From positions 1 to 64,000 of the forward strand of contig NZ_AULT01000022.1 in assembly GCF_000422425.1 (NCBI RefSeq): a DNA stretch of 64,000 nt, given 5' to 3'. Both the position numbers and the translations under genes were made by a program. Shown here in pieces: positions 35,352-43,218 of this stretch (position 1 is the stretch's first letter; the number at the start of each line of letters is the position of its first letter). Origin of the DNA: Oceanospirillum beijerinckii DSM 7166. Lineage in GTDB: Bacteria > Pseudomonadota > Gammaproteobacteria > Pseudomonadales > Halomonadaceae. Under the pieces are notes generated by a model that saw only the letters and a program-made list of their open reading frames with translations, did not search any database and had not been told where the DNA came from.

Positions 35352-35668
35352 TGTCACAATTTTCGCTATACAAAAACAACGATAAAAGCACTTCAACCGC
35401 ATACCCATATTTTGTTGACGTTCAAAATGAATTGCTTGATACATTGAACACTCGGTTAGTTATTCCGTTAACGCCTACTGAGCTATTAGAGAAAAAAGCG
35501 CCCAGCCATCTATGCCCCGTAATCCATATTGATGAAGGTGATTTCGTAGTTCTGACTCATCAAATGGCAAGTGTACCTACCAAAATTCTAAGAGAGCCTG
35601 TAAATAATCTAAGCACTTTTAGAGACGAGATCATCTCTGCTATCGACTTTCTGATTACTGGCATATAA
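35351..35668 (+). CDS. ccdB: Type II toxin CcdB, DNA gyrase inhibitor
   Basis: A 105-aa toxin that traps the GyrA-DNA complex. The family pattern is complete: MSQFSLYKN, YPYFVDVQNELLD, RLVIPLTP, SHLCPVIHIDEGDFV, MASVPTKIL and the C-terminal AIDFLITGI. The F-plasmid protein ends WGI, residues needed for toxicity; here the end is TGI, as I recall for the Vibrio fischeri chromosomal CcdB, which is active. The stop codon overlaps the attC-like site that follows. Confidence 0.94.
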   Translation: MSQFSLYKNNDKSTSTAYPYFVDVQNELLDTLNTRLVIPLTPTELLEKKAPSHLCPVIHIDEGDFVVLTHQMASVPTKILREPVNNLSTFRDEIISAIDFLITGI

Positions 35669-35740
35669 CGCCGCATTAAGGTGCGAGCAACGCTTGGCTA
35701 TACTTGAGCGAAGCGAATCACTCTTAAATTACTTGTTATA
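35664..35740 (+). other. attC-like recombination site 1 (after ccdAB)
   Basis: 77 bp with canonical attC layout: R'' TATAAC (35664-35669), 5-base unpaired spacer, L'' ATTAAGGTG (35675-35683), loop, L' CACTCTTAAAT (35719-35729), 5-base spacer, R' GTTATA (35735-35740). Outer and inner boxes pair when folded, with extrahelical bases in the L stem. This is the single-stranded hairpin recognised by integron integrases. Confidence 0.75.
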
Positions 35741-35761
35741 CCGCTTGGCTAAGGCCAAAAT
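35733..35761 (+). promoter_or_regulatory. Candidate relBE promoter with -35 in the attC site
   Basis: TTGTTA (35733-35738), 17-bp spacer, CAAAAT (35756-35761). As for ccdAB, the -35 hexamer is formed by the R' end of the preceding attC site. relB starts 34 bases later. Confidence 0.5.
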
Positions 35762-35795
35762 GACCAATATAAAGACTATTTAAGAGACCGATTAT

Positions 35796-36044
35796 ATGAC
35801 CACTAGAATTTTAGCTGATGTTGCTGCAAGCATTACTGAGTTGAAAGCTAACCCTATGAAAGTTGCAACTAGTGCTTACGGCGAACCTGTTGCTGTACTA
35901 AACCGAAATGAGCCAGTATTTTATTGCGTACCTGCCGAAGCGTACGAAATGATGATGGACAGACTCGAAGATCTTGAACTATTAGCTATTGCTAAAGAGC
36001 GTGAATCTGAAGAGAGCATTTCGGTAAATATTGATGACCTATAA
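35796..36044 (+). CDS. relB: Type II antitoxin, RelB/StbD (Phd/YefM-like)
   Basis: An 82-aa antitoxin. The N-terminal Phd/YefM-type fold (MTTRILADVAASITELKANP, VATSAYGEPVAVLNRNEPVF) binds DNA; the acidic tail (LLAIAKERESEESISVNIDDL) covers the toxin. The gene overlaps the RelE toxin gene by 11 bp. Homologous pairs occur as integron cassettes in Vibrio (from memory). Confidence 0.92.
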   Translation: MTTRILADVAASITELKANPMKVATSAYGEPVAVLNRNEPVFYCVPAEAYEMMMDRLEDLELLAIAKERESEESISVNIDDL

Positions 36045-36324
36045 ACTCGACTTTAAAAAGAGCGCACTCAAAGAGTGGAAAAAGCTTGGGTCTACTCTAC
36101 AACAACAATTTAAGAAAAAGCTAATCGAGCGCTTAGATAACCCATATGTTCCGGCTTCAAAGCTTTCTGGAGCTGACAACATGTATAAAATTAAGTTGCG
36201 TCAATCGGGCTACCGTCTCGTCTACAAAGTTGAAGACGATGTCATCATTGTAACCGTCTTAGCAGTCGGAAAACGCGAACGTAGCGATGTTTACCGTAAC
36301 GCCATGAAAAGGTTAGATGATTGA
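36034..36324 (+). CDS. relE: Type II toxin RelE, mRNA endoribonuclease
   Basis: A 96-aa ribosome-dependent mRNase. Sequence follows E. coli RelE closely (LDFKKSALKEWKKLGSTLQQ, MYKIKLRQSGYRLVY, VGKRERSDVY). The Lys, Arg and Tyr residues that position and cleave mRNA in the A site (K52, K54, R61, R81, Y87 in E. coli numbering) are all present, so the toxin should be active. ATG 36034 is chosen over the TTG three bases earlier. Ends 6 bases before the next attC-like site. Confidence 0.95.
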   Translation: MTYKLDFKKSALKEWKKLGSTLQQQFKKKLIERLDNPYVPASKLSGADNMYKIKLRQSGYRLVYKVEDDVIIVTVLAVGKRERSDVYRNAMKRLDD

Positions 36325-36330
36325 TTGCGG

Positions 36331-36385
36331 TATAACGCCAAAATCAGCCGCCGCTTTTGGCGGTCGGTTGGATTTTTTTGTTAGT
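36331..36385 (+). other. attC-like recombination site 2 (after relBE)
   Basis: R'' TATAAC (36331-36336), 5-base spacer, arm AATCAGCCGCC, tight loop GCTTTT, arm GGCGGTCGGTTGGATT, T5 spacer, R' GTTAGT (36380-36385). About 55 bp, at the short end for attC. It also codes the C-terminus (QPTAKSGG) of the reverse-strand gene. Confidence 0.6.
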
Positions 36386-37258
36386 TTTCTTAATTGTCCC
36401 GACATCGCTTAAAAACGTGCCTGGTTCGATATTATCTGAAACATAAACCTTACCCTTAGGTGTTGCCTCATCAATAAACCCAAAAATTATACTTCCTTCA
36501 ATCAAGTAATAGCGCAAATCGCTTTTTTCCAATCTTTCAGTTTTTTGGTATACATGCCCAGTATCCGATGAATAACTTCCATAAGGGCCAAGACCATTGG
36601 CGTATTTATTTAGATCATCCCGAGCTTCGGTACTCTGTATATCAAATCGAATTCTTTTGGTAGATTTTGGAGGAACACTGATTGGTTGAAATACAGTTAT
36701 GTCAGCACATAAGTTTTTGTTATAAAAACTCTTATATACCTTATCTACTATGGGCTCTGCAGTCCCTGTAGTACTAACACCTCTATCCAAATCAACCATA
36801 ATGACAGAAGAAACACTATCATAACCGCTCTTCATTATTGAAGAGCAATCAGTTTCCGTGGTCTTCAAAGATAACGAAATACTTGAATAATGTATTTCAT
36901 TTACCCCTTTATTGGAAATAATGACATCAAATGTTGAAACGCTATTCTCACTCCTTAATGGCTGCTGCTTCAGTTTTGCAGATACATTTGCCCTTAAATC
37001 CTTAATTTTTATCAACTGCGGGACATTCCACTCACTGCTTGGGTAGTTATGGAAATATTGCACATCGCGATGGTTAATCAGTAATTGGATATTTGCATTA
37101 CCCGGAAATAGAAGCGCGCCATCTTTAAGAGAAATGTCAAAATCGCCTTCAGAATTTGTACTAAATGTATTGCTGATTATGTGCTGGCCATATTTAGCAT
37201 AAATCTCCGCTCCAAACACAGCCAAACCGTTTGAAACAATTCTTCCAGTTATTTTATT
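36344..37258 (-). pseudogene. Second part of a split lipoprotein gene (regulatory-like beta domain and C-terminal domain)
   Basis: The frame is open from the A9 tract (37260-37268) downward and reads KITGRIVSNGLAVFGAEIYA, then TFSTNSEGDFDISLKDG, the pattern of a carboxypeptidase-regulatory-like (transthyretin-type) beta domain. About 210 further residues of unknown fold follow, ending KKIQPTAKSGG within the attC-like site. The first ATG/GTG (37225) would cut into the beta domain and has no ribosome site. It therefore continues the lipoprotein at 37249-37725 in the -1 frame. It may be a frameshift mutation, a slippage-controlled product or a base-call error in the A tract. Confidence 0.7.
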
Positions 37259-37725
37259 GTTTTTTTTTCCTCTTCACTCTTAATCTCACCAAAACTAGTG
37301 GAAAACTCGATAAGCTTTATTTCTGCCATATCACGTGCAGCTTGAGATTTTAGACGCCCCTTGTCTAAGGACTGAGTAAGGACACACATTTGTATGCGGT
37401 ATTTCTTGGCCGCCTCAAAAAACTCTCTGGATACTTTTGCTTCCTTTGTCGAAGCATTGTTAATAACTTTTGAAAGGCCTGCTTTCAACTCAGCACTTGC
37501 AGCTCCTTCATCTAACACCTTAATTTTGCCGGCATTAACTTTTGCAACAGCAGATAAGCTCGAAGCAATCTCGATTACGGCTTTGCTATCATATCCTTCT
37601 TTTACACTCGACCAGCTCAGGTTAGGTATATCGCAATCGTCAGGTGTATCTACTCCCGGTTCTTCTTCACAGCCGCTCAAGACAACAAGAGTTATTATTA
37701 AAAACACTTCCTTAAAATATTTCAT
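37249..37725 (-). CDS. Lipoprotein, N-terminal part of a frame-split gene
   Basis: A 158-aa product with a lipoprotein signal peptide (VFLIITLVVLSGC, lipobox LSGC), then an acidic linker and a helical region (AVIEIASSLSAVAKV, REFFEAAKKYRIQMCVL). The frame ends 17 bases after an A9 tract; shifting -1 in that tract joins it to the next frame and would give a lipoprotein of about 460 aa. The gene is opposed to the toxin-antitoxin cassettes. Function unknown. An AGGAGATAAAG site (GGAG) precedes the ATG. Confidence 0.75.
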   Translation of the reverse strand: MKYFKEVFLIITLVVLSGCEEEPGVDTPDDCDIPNLSWSSVKEGYDSKAVIEIASSLSAVAKVNAGKIKVLDEGAASAELKAGLSKVINNASTKEAKVSREFFEAAKKYRIQMCVLTQSLDKGRLKSQAARDMAEIKLIEFSTSFGEIKSEEEKKTIK

Positions 37726-37752
37726 CTTTATCTCCTATCTTAGATTTGAAAA

Positions 37753-37810
37753 ACTAACGTAAAGCCTAACCGTCGAGCGCAGCGAAGATCGGTTATGGCG
37801 AATTGTTGCT
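37753..37810 (+). other. attC-like recombination site 3 (beyond the lipoprotein gene)
   Basis: R'' ACTAAC (37753-37758), 6-base spacer, L'' CCTAACCG (37765-37772), 17-base loop, L' CGGTTATGG (37790-37798, one extrahelical T), 6-base spacer, R' GTTGCT (37805-37810). The L stem is strong; the R pair is imperfect, so the site may be decaying. Confidence 0.6.
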
Positions 37811-38327
37811 GAGTATCTCCATCAACATTTTATTCATCCGCCCGTGCAAGCTTCACAAGCTTGTAAGGTTGGTCGACCTTGCAAGGTAATCAAGGAGAGG
37901 CACCATGTACTGGCGAATAAAAAGTAATATAGAACGCCCATTATTTAGAAGAATGCCTAACCAAGCAATATCGACAGTATATGTCGGCATATAAGCTTGG
38001 ATAATCAACGGTTACCTTGTTTTAAGGGAGTAAGGCGACACTGAAGTATCCTTATGGCGCAGCGAGTTGATTGACTCTCTGCGTAAAATTGGATTGCACT
38101 TATTACTTGAATCCAAGACTTACTTTTTTGTATGTACTAATGATAGATAACCCAGGGCCTGTCTGCCGAGCGGATAAGCCATCAACATAGGATTTGGGTT
38201 AAGAGGCCTTGTTGGTCAAAGCAAAAGGCCCGAGCATTCTATGGAATACTCGGGTCTGTTATGACTGATTCTTTCTCAGTTTTATTCATTTTCCGGCTAT
38301 TACTGCCTTCTCTATTGCGAACTTCCC
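37811..38327. other. Non-coding region at the right edge of the cassette island
   Basis: Several small palindromes occur near 37850-37885 (ACAAGCTTGT, GGTCGACC). A 29-codon frame (37905-37994) has a good AAGGAG site but no recognisable product (MYWRIKSNIERPL...); it may be a leftover. At 38228-38255, CCCGAG...CTCGGG forms a hairpin in line to terminate the MBL gene on the minus strand. No gene with a known family is seen. Confidence 0.4.
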
Positions 38328-38328
38328 G

Positions 38329-39186
38329 TTAGAACATATTCAAAGGCAGTTTTAGATAAGAGGTGCCGTTATCTTCGGCATCTGGCAATTCACCTGCGCG
38401 AATATTGATCTGAATTGACGGTAGAATCAGTGCTGGCATTTCTAAGGTTGCATCCCGGCTGCTGCGCATGGCGACAAAATCCGCTTTACTGGTGCCGCGA
38501 CCGACATGAATATTATCTTGCTTCTGTTCGGCTACCGTGCACATATAACGCGCTTCTCTTTCCGGCGGATAGTCGTGGCACATATACAGTGCAGTCTCAT
38601 CAGGATAACTCAATAACATCTGGATAGAGTCATAGAGCGTTGCAGCATCACCACCAGGAAAATCGCAACGGGCTGTTCCCACATCAGGCATAAACAGGGT
38701 ATCCCCCACAAACAGGTTGCCGCCGATATCGTAGCTGACACAGGCTGGGGTATGCCCCGGTGTATGCAGCACCTTAATCTCAAGCGCCCCTAATGGCAGG
38801 GTGATATTGTCGCCCAGTAAACGATCAAACTGCTGGCCGTTGGCAATAAACTCATCGCCGTAGTTAAAGACCTTTTTAAACACTCCCTGAACCAGATGGA
38901 TATGGTCGCCAATGGCGATTTCACCCCCCAACTGCTGCTGGAAGTATTTAGCCCCTGTAATGTGGTCCGCATGAGCATGGGTTTCCAGAATCCAGCTGAG
39001 TTCCAGTTGATTCTCCTGTATCCACTGAATCACCTGGTCGGCAGATTCATGGCTGGTTCTGCCAGACTTGTAATCAAAATCCAGTACCGGATCAATCAAA
39101 GCACATTGAGGATTCTTTCCATCGTAAACCACATAAGTATAGGTAAAGGTCGGCTTATGAAAAAAGGCTTTAACCTGAGGTTTCAT
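38329..39186 (-). CDS. MBL-fold hydrolase, persulfide dioxygenase-like (ETHE1/Blh type)
   Basis: A 285-aa metallo-beta-lactamase-fold protein. THAHADHITGA provides the metal ligands, followed by HTPGHTPACVSY, the Asp bridge in FVGDTLFMPDVGTARCDFPGG and CHDYPP. These motifs, in particular the GTARCDFPGG stretch, match persulfide dioxygenases that oxidise glutathione persulfide to sulfite. It is divergent from a SulP anion transporter, as is common for sulfide-oxidation genes. A glyoxalase II role is less likely. Confidence 0.87.
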   Translation of the reverse strand: MKPQVKAFFHKPTFTYTYVVYDGKNPQCALIDPVLDFDYKSGRTSHESADQVIQWIQENQLELSWILETHAHADHITGAKYFQQQLGGEIAIGDHIHLVQGVFKKVFNYGDEFIANGQQFDRLLGDNITLPLGALEIKVLHTPGHTPACVSYDIGGNLFVGDTLFMPDVGTARCDFPGGDAATLYDSIQMLLSYPDETALYMCHDYPPEREARYMCTVAEQKQDNIHVGRGTSKADFVAMRSSRDATLEMPALILPSIQINIRAGELPDAEDNGTSYLKLPLNMF

Positions 39187-39438
39187 AATGAATCTCCTGG
39201 CTGATCACAAGGTCAGGGCTGCCTGCTACAACGCTGAATTAAGTATAACGTCAGATAGTGTGGCTATCGCATAAAGCAGTCAGAGTAGTGCAGTCGTGGT
39301 GTGATTATTTTTTAAATGGATAATTTACATGGAACATTAGCATATAATTATTTAAACTATCAATATTCATTTTTGTTTTAAGACATAGGATATTGCTGAT
39401 GTCTGGACTGATACCAGGCGCATCGTCAGGGGGTGTAT

Positions 39439-41199
39439 GTGCATAAACAAACAACCAATGGTCATTCAGTAGCTAAAACAAACCGCCTGGAAACGCTATT
39501 TCCTCTTTTGGCTTGGCTAAAAACGTACCAGAGGGAAACACTGATCAGTGACAGCATCGCCGGTCTGATTGTTGCTATTATGCTGGTGCCACAGGGGATG
39601 GCCTATGCCTTTCTGGCAGGATTACCACCGCAGATGGGCTTGTATGCCGGTATCGTGCCTTTGTTTATTTATGGGCTCTTAGGCAGCAGCCGGAGCTTGG
39701 CTGTAGGCCCTGTAGCAATCGCTTCTCTTATGGTTGGTGAAGCGGTATCACAACATGCACAGGCCGGGACTGAGCTATATCTTGCGACGGCCATGGTGTT
39801 GGCGCTGCTGGTCGGCATTATCTTATTGTTGATGTATTTGCTGCGTTTAGGCTCGCTGGTCAATTTTCTCAGTCATTCCGTGATTACAGGCTTTACCAGC
39901 GCAGCAGCCCTGATGATTGCGGTTAGCCAGATCAAATATGTATTGGGGCTGGAGTTTCCCAGGGGGCATGGTTTCCCGGAAACCCTAGGCAACCTGATAG
40001 GTCATATTCCGCAGACCAGTCTGATTACGCTAATGCTGGCGCTTTCTGCCTTTGCGGTAATGTGGTTTAGTAAAAATCACTTAGCCACCGTCTTAGCGAA
40101 GCTGGGATGTTCCGGCTTGCTGGCAGGTTCTATTGCTAAAGCCGGGCCTATGTTTGCCATCGTGTTGGGCGTGGCTTTGGTTGAGTTATTCCAGCTGGAT
40201 CAGGCTTATGGCGTGTCCGTTGTCGGTGATATTCCAGCAGGACTACCGGCGTTTCATCTATTACCCGTTGATCTGAGTTGGTGGCAGAGTCTGTTGCCTG
40301 CAGCACTGTTGATTGCTTTGGTAGGCTTTTTAGAAAGCGTTTCTGTCGGTACTGCTCTGGCCAGTAAGCGACGGGAGCGCATCAAGCCTGATAGGGAGCT
40401 GGTAGCGCTGGGGTTTGCCAATCTGGGGGCTGCATTTACAGGGGCTTATCCTGTTGCGGGAGGCTTTGGCCGTTCGATGGTCAATGATGCCTCGGGTGCA
40501 CAAACCACCGTGGCCTCTTTGATTACTGCCACGGGCCTGGCGCTGACGGTGCTGTTTTTTACGCCCTGGTTCTATTCCCCGCCTAAAGCAGTACTGGGGG
40601 TGATAGTGATTATGGCGGTATTGCCATTGATCGATCTATCCGGTATTAAAAGCACATGGCGCTTTAACCGTGCGGATGCTTTAACGCTGATTGTCACTTT
40701 TGCAATGGTTTTAATAGCCGGGGTCGAAATAGGCCTGTTAAGCGGCGTCGCACTGTCTATCGCTCTGTTATTGCAAAGAAACAGCCATCCTCATATCGCT
40801 ATTGTTGGCCGTGTAGGAGACAGCGAGCACTTTCGTAATATCAAGCGCTTTGATGTAAAAACCAACCCCTGCTGCCTGGGGCTGCGCATTGATGAAAATC
40901 TCTATTTTGCCAATACCCGCTATATCGAAGATGAGGTGATGGCCGTTGTCGCAGAGCAACCTCAGCTACAACATCTGGTGATTATCTGCAGTGCGATCAG
41001 CTTTATTGATGCCAGTGCGTTGGAAACTCTGGAGATGCTCAAGGACAATTTGCAGGAATCTGGCGTGACTTTGCATCTGGCCGATGTAAAAGGGCCGGTA
41101 ATGGATCAGCTAAAACAAACGCGATTTATTGAACACCTGGCACCGGGGCAGGTGTATCTGAGTACTCATGAAGCGATGCGGGATCTGTGTGATTTGTAG
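39439..41199 (+). CDS. SulP-family anion transporter with STAS domain
   Basis: An inner-membrane protein of about 586 aa (SLC26A/SulP). The sequence shows ten or more hydrophobic segments from LISDSIAGLIVAIMLVPQGM through VALSIALLLQ, including the conserved AYAFLAGLPPQMGLYAG and PVAGGFGRSMVNDASGA regions. The last ~120 residues form the cytoplasmic STAS domain (VIICSAISFIDASALETLE). Likely substrates are sulfate or other inorganic anions. A GTG at 39439 has AGGGGG 5 bases upstream; the frame opens one GTG earlier at 39433. The divergent persulfide dioxygenase suggests sulfite/sulfate handling. Confidence 0.9.
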   Translation: MHKQTTNGHSVAKTNRLETLFPLLAWLKTYQRETLISDSIAGLIVAIMLVPQGMAYAFLAGLPPQMGLYAGIVPLFIYGLLGSSRSLAVGPVAIASLMVGEAVSQHAQAGTELYLATAMVLALLVGIILLLMYLLRLGSLVNFLSHSVITGFTSAAALMIAVSQIKYVLGLEFPRGHGFPETLGNLIGHIPQTSLITLMLALSAFAVMWFSKNHLATVLAKLGCSGLLAGSIAKAGPMFAIVLGVALVELFQLDQAYGVSVVGDIPAGLPAFHLLPVDLSWWQSLLPAALLIALVGFLESVSVGTALASKRRERIKPDRELVALGFANLGAAFTGAYPVAGGFGRSMVNDASGAQTTVASLITATGLALTVLFFTPWFYSPPKAVLGVIVIMAVLPLIDLSGIKSTWRFNRADALTLIVTFAMVLIAGVEIGLLSGVALSIALLLQRNSHPHIAIVGRVGDSEHFRNIKRFDVKTNPCCLGLRIDENLYFANTRYIEDEVMAVVAEQPQLQHLVIICSAISFIDASALETLEMLKDNLQESGVTLHLADVKGPVMDQLKQTRFIEHLAPGQVYLSTHEAMRDLCDL

Positions 41200-41292
41200 C
41201 AGATATGTAATCAATATAGCCTGCAGGGTGTGGGAAATATTTGGGGTAGTGCACTGATTGATGCGCTACGAAGGGGCAGATGAGGGCTGGGG

Positions 41293-41562
41293 TTAAGACC
41301 CCAGCACCTGTTTTTTTAAACCTTTAACCATTCGGGCGGCTTCTTCTGCATTCCACTTCAGCTGAGTTAACCCCAGAGAAAAACCCTCGATGATCATGCG
41401 TTTCTCTTCTTCCGTCTGACAATGCATCGCAATGCGGTTCAGCTCGATAGTGACCATAATCAGGGCCTGTTCCGAACTGCTGCCGGACTGATCATGCTGA
41501 GCGAGAAACTCACGGGTAAGTTGACGCGCGCGCTCAGTCAGATTGTTTCGAAAAGGACTCAT
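41293..41562 (-). CDS. Small hypothetical protein, 89 aa
   Basis: A helical, charged cytoplasmic protein (MSPFRNNLTERARQLTREFL, EEKRMIIEGFSLGLTQLKW). ATG at 41562 is preferred; a TTG at 41583 would add seven residues. No recognised domain. It stands alone between the SulP gene and a small membrane protein. Confidence 0.6.
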   Translation of the reverse strand: MSPFRNNLTERARQLTREFLAQHDQSGSSSEQALIMVTIELNRIAMHCQTEEEKRMIIEGFSLGLTQLKWNAEEAARMVKGLKKQVLGS

Positions 41563-41716
41563 TCTGCTTTTTGTCTCACCCAAAGAATAAGGCAGTAGAC
41601 TAGCGGCAACTACCAGACAGGTAAAGCCATACTAACATACTGATTTGTAAATAAAGTTTGACAATTTTAGCCACTGTGCCTTCGAATATGCTTCGAAAAA
41701 ACACAAGGAAATTACC

Positions 41717-42103
41717 ATGTTAGCCCTATTGGCTGATCTTTATACGCCCCTGTTTTTTTTACAGAGTCTTTGGCTCGCTTACCAGAGCAATCAACTAAGA
41801 TCTTTTGCATACTTTGCACTCTTATCGTGTGCCGGTATTTATACCCTTTATGCGTTGGATCTATGGCTGCAAATCTGGCCAAAGTGGGGCATGGATTTTA
41901 GCACCCATAGTGCCATTATTGTTCCATCACTGTGGCTGATCTCTCAGCATAGGCGATTAAGCCTAATCTATAGCCTTTTGGCCCTGAGTTATTTCTACCT
42001 GATGATAGAACTGCAGTATCATACATTGGTCGATATTGTTAGCACACTACTATTTGTGACTCCCTGGGTCTATTGGGTGGCACGACGTTTTTTGCAGCGC
42101 TAA
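41717..42103 (+). CDS. Small membrane protein, PAP2-like
   Basis: A 128-aa protein with four or five hydrophobic segments. THSAIIVPSLWLIS and, later, YFYLMIELQYHTLVDIVSTL recall the two active-site blocks of PAP2 phosphatases (SGHS and H...D). Normal PAP2 proteins are longer and carry an additional Lys/Arg motif not seen here, so catalytic function is doubtful. AAGGAAATTACC precedes the ATG. Confidence 0.55.
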   Translation: MLALLADLYTPLFFLQSLWLAYQSNQLRSFAYFALLSCAGIYTLYALDLWLQIWPKWGMDFSTHSAIIVPSLWLISQHRRLSLIYSLLALSYFYLMIELQYHTLVDIVSTLLFVTPWVYWVARRFLQR

Positions 42104-42146
42104 GCTTTTTAATTCAATATTTTTTATCCGCCAGATAAGAGTCATC

Positions 42147-42830
42147 ATGCCAGCCTACCCTGTTCTCTATTCTTTTCGTCGCTGTCCTTATGCAATGCGT
42201 GCCAGATTAGCCATTATGGCTTCAGGGCTAACCGTTGAACTGCGTGAGATTGTACTGAAAAACAAACCAGAAACCATGTTAGCCATCAGCCCAAAAGGTA
42301 CAGTGCCAGTACTGTTCGTGGAAAACGAAAGCAAAGTGGTAGATGAAAGCCTGGATATCATGCGCTGGGTATTAGAGCAAACTGACCCTCAAGGCTTTTT
42401 GCCGCAGGCTGATACAGACAGTGCCACACCGGATGAAAGGATAAAGCACTGTGATCAACTGATTCAACGTAACGATAAAGACTTTAAGCCGTGCCTGGAT
42501 CGTTATAAATATGCCGACCGATACCCTGACTTTTCTCAGCAGGAGTACCGTCAGCAGGGAGAAGTATTTCTGCTGGAGCTAGAGGAGCGGTTACAGGGAA
42601 ACGACTACCTGTTAGGGGATAAAGCCTCATTGGCAGATATCGCCATCATGCCTTTTATTCGACAGTTTGCTCATGTCGATCGCAGATGGTTTTTCGAAGC
42701 CCCCTATCCTAATCTGCAGCGCTGGTTGAATAACTGGCTGGAGAGCCCGCTGTTCTTAAGCATTATGACAAAATATCAGCCTTGGCAGGAAGATGATGAG
42801 ATAACACTGTTTGGCCGTAATCAGCCTTGA
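42147..42830 (+). CDS. Glutathione S-transferase family protein
   Basis: A 227-aa GST. The N-terminal thioredoxin-like half starts VLYSFRRCPYAMRARLA (CPYA at the site used by Grx-like and omega-type GSTs), with KGTVPVLFV and DESLDIMRW forming the glutathione site. The helical second half contains LLGDKASLADIAIMPFIRQ, the conserved N-capping box. Cytoplasmic; substrate unknown. Confidence 0.9.
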   Translation: MPAYPVLYSFRRCPYAMRARLAIMASGLTVELREIVLKNKPETMLAISPKGTVPVLFVENESKVVDESLDIMRWVLEQTDPQGFLPQADTDSATPDERIKHCDQLIQRNDKDFKPCLDRYKYADRYPDFSQQEYRQQGEVFLLELEERLQGNDYLLGDKASLADIAIMPFIRQFAHVDRRWFFEAPYPNLQRWLNNWLESPLFLSIMTKYQPWQEDDEITLFGRNQP

Positions 42831-42913
42831 TGGCTATCGCATGAGTCATGAGTAGCAGGGTGATAAATAACGGCTGTACTTAAGACCAGCACTGATCCTA
42901 AGCAGGAGAGCAG

Positions 42914-43083
42914 GCAAAAAAAACCACCCCGGAGGGTGGTACAATTTTAGGGTTTAATAGTGCTCACTTAGCAGAAGTGACTCAGGGCGATAAGAAAGCC
43001 TCTTGCACGATTGGCTCCTCATGGGCGAGTGTCGCCCTGACAACTCCATTAAAGCAAAATATTAGACTTTAGCCTGAACTGTA
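42914..43083 (-). ncRNA. Candidate small RNA or long structured 3' UTR
   Basis: On the minus strand the segment contains, 5' to 3': CAGGGCGA/TCGCCCTG closing stem (43039-43032 with 42990-42983) around an inner GAGCC/GGCTT stem, a TCACTT/AAGTGA hairpin (42980-42964), and a terminator ACCACCC-TCCG-GGGTGGT with eight T. A possible promoter lies upstream: TTGAAC (43118-43113), 17 bp, AAATAT (43095-43090). The neighbouring genes converge on this region. It may be an independent RNA or the end of the Lrp transcript. I cannot match it to a known RNA family. Confidence 0.45.
42915..42940 (-). terminator. Rho-independent terminator on the minus strand
   Basis: Perfect 7-bp stem (42923-42929 with 42934-42940), tetraloop, then eight T on the minus strand. 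On the plus strand the trailing sequence is ACAATTTT, so minus is the main direction. Confidence 0.85.
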
Positions 43084-43218
43084 TGCGTCATATTTAGTGG
43101 CTTTTCTGTCGTGTTCAATGGAATTTTACATCTGCCATATCAGGATAAAAAAACAATTGTCGCAACGCTATCATTAAGTGTCGCTTTGAGCCCAAATTAA
43201 AATACGATAAATACGTAA

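Noticed and set aside
37969-38015. Further attC-like site starting GCCTAACCAAGC
   Set aside because: The boxes lack the usual spacer and the right R' box does not match; left as a structured but unassigned stretch.
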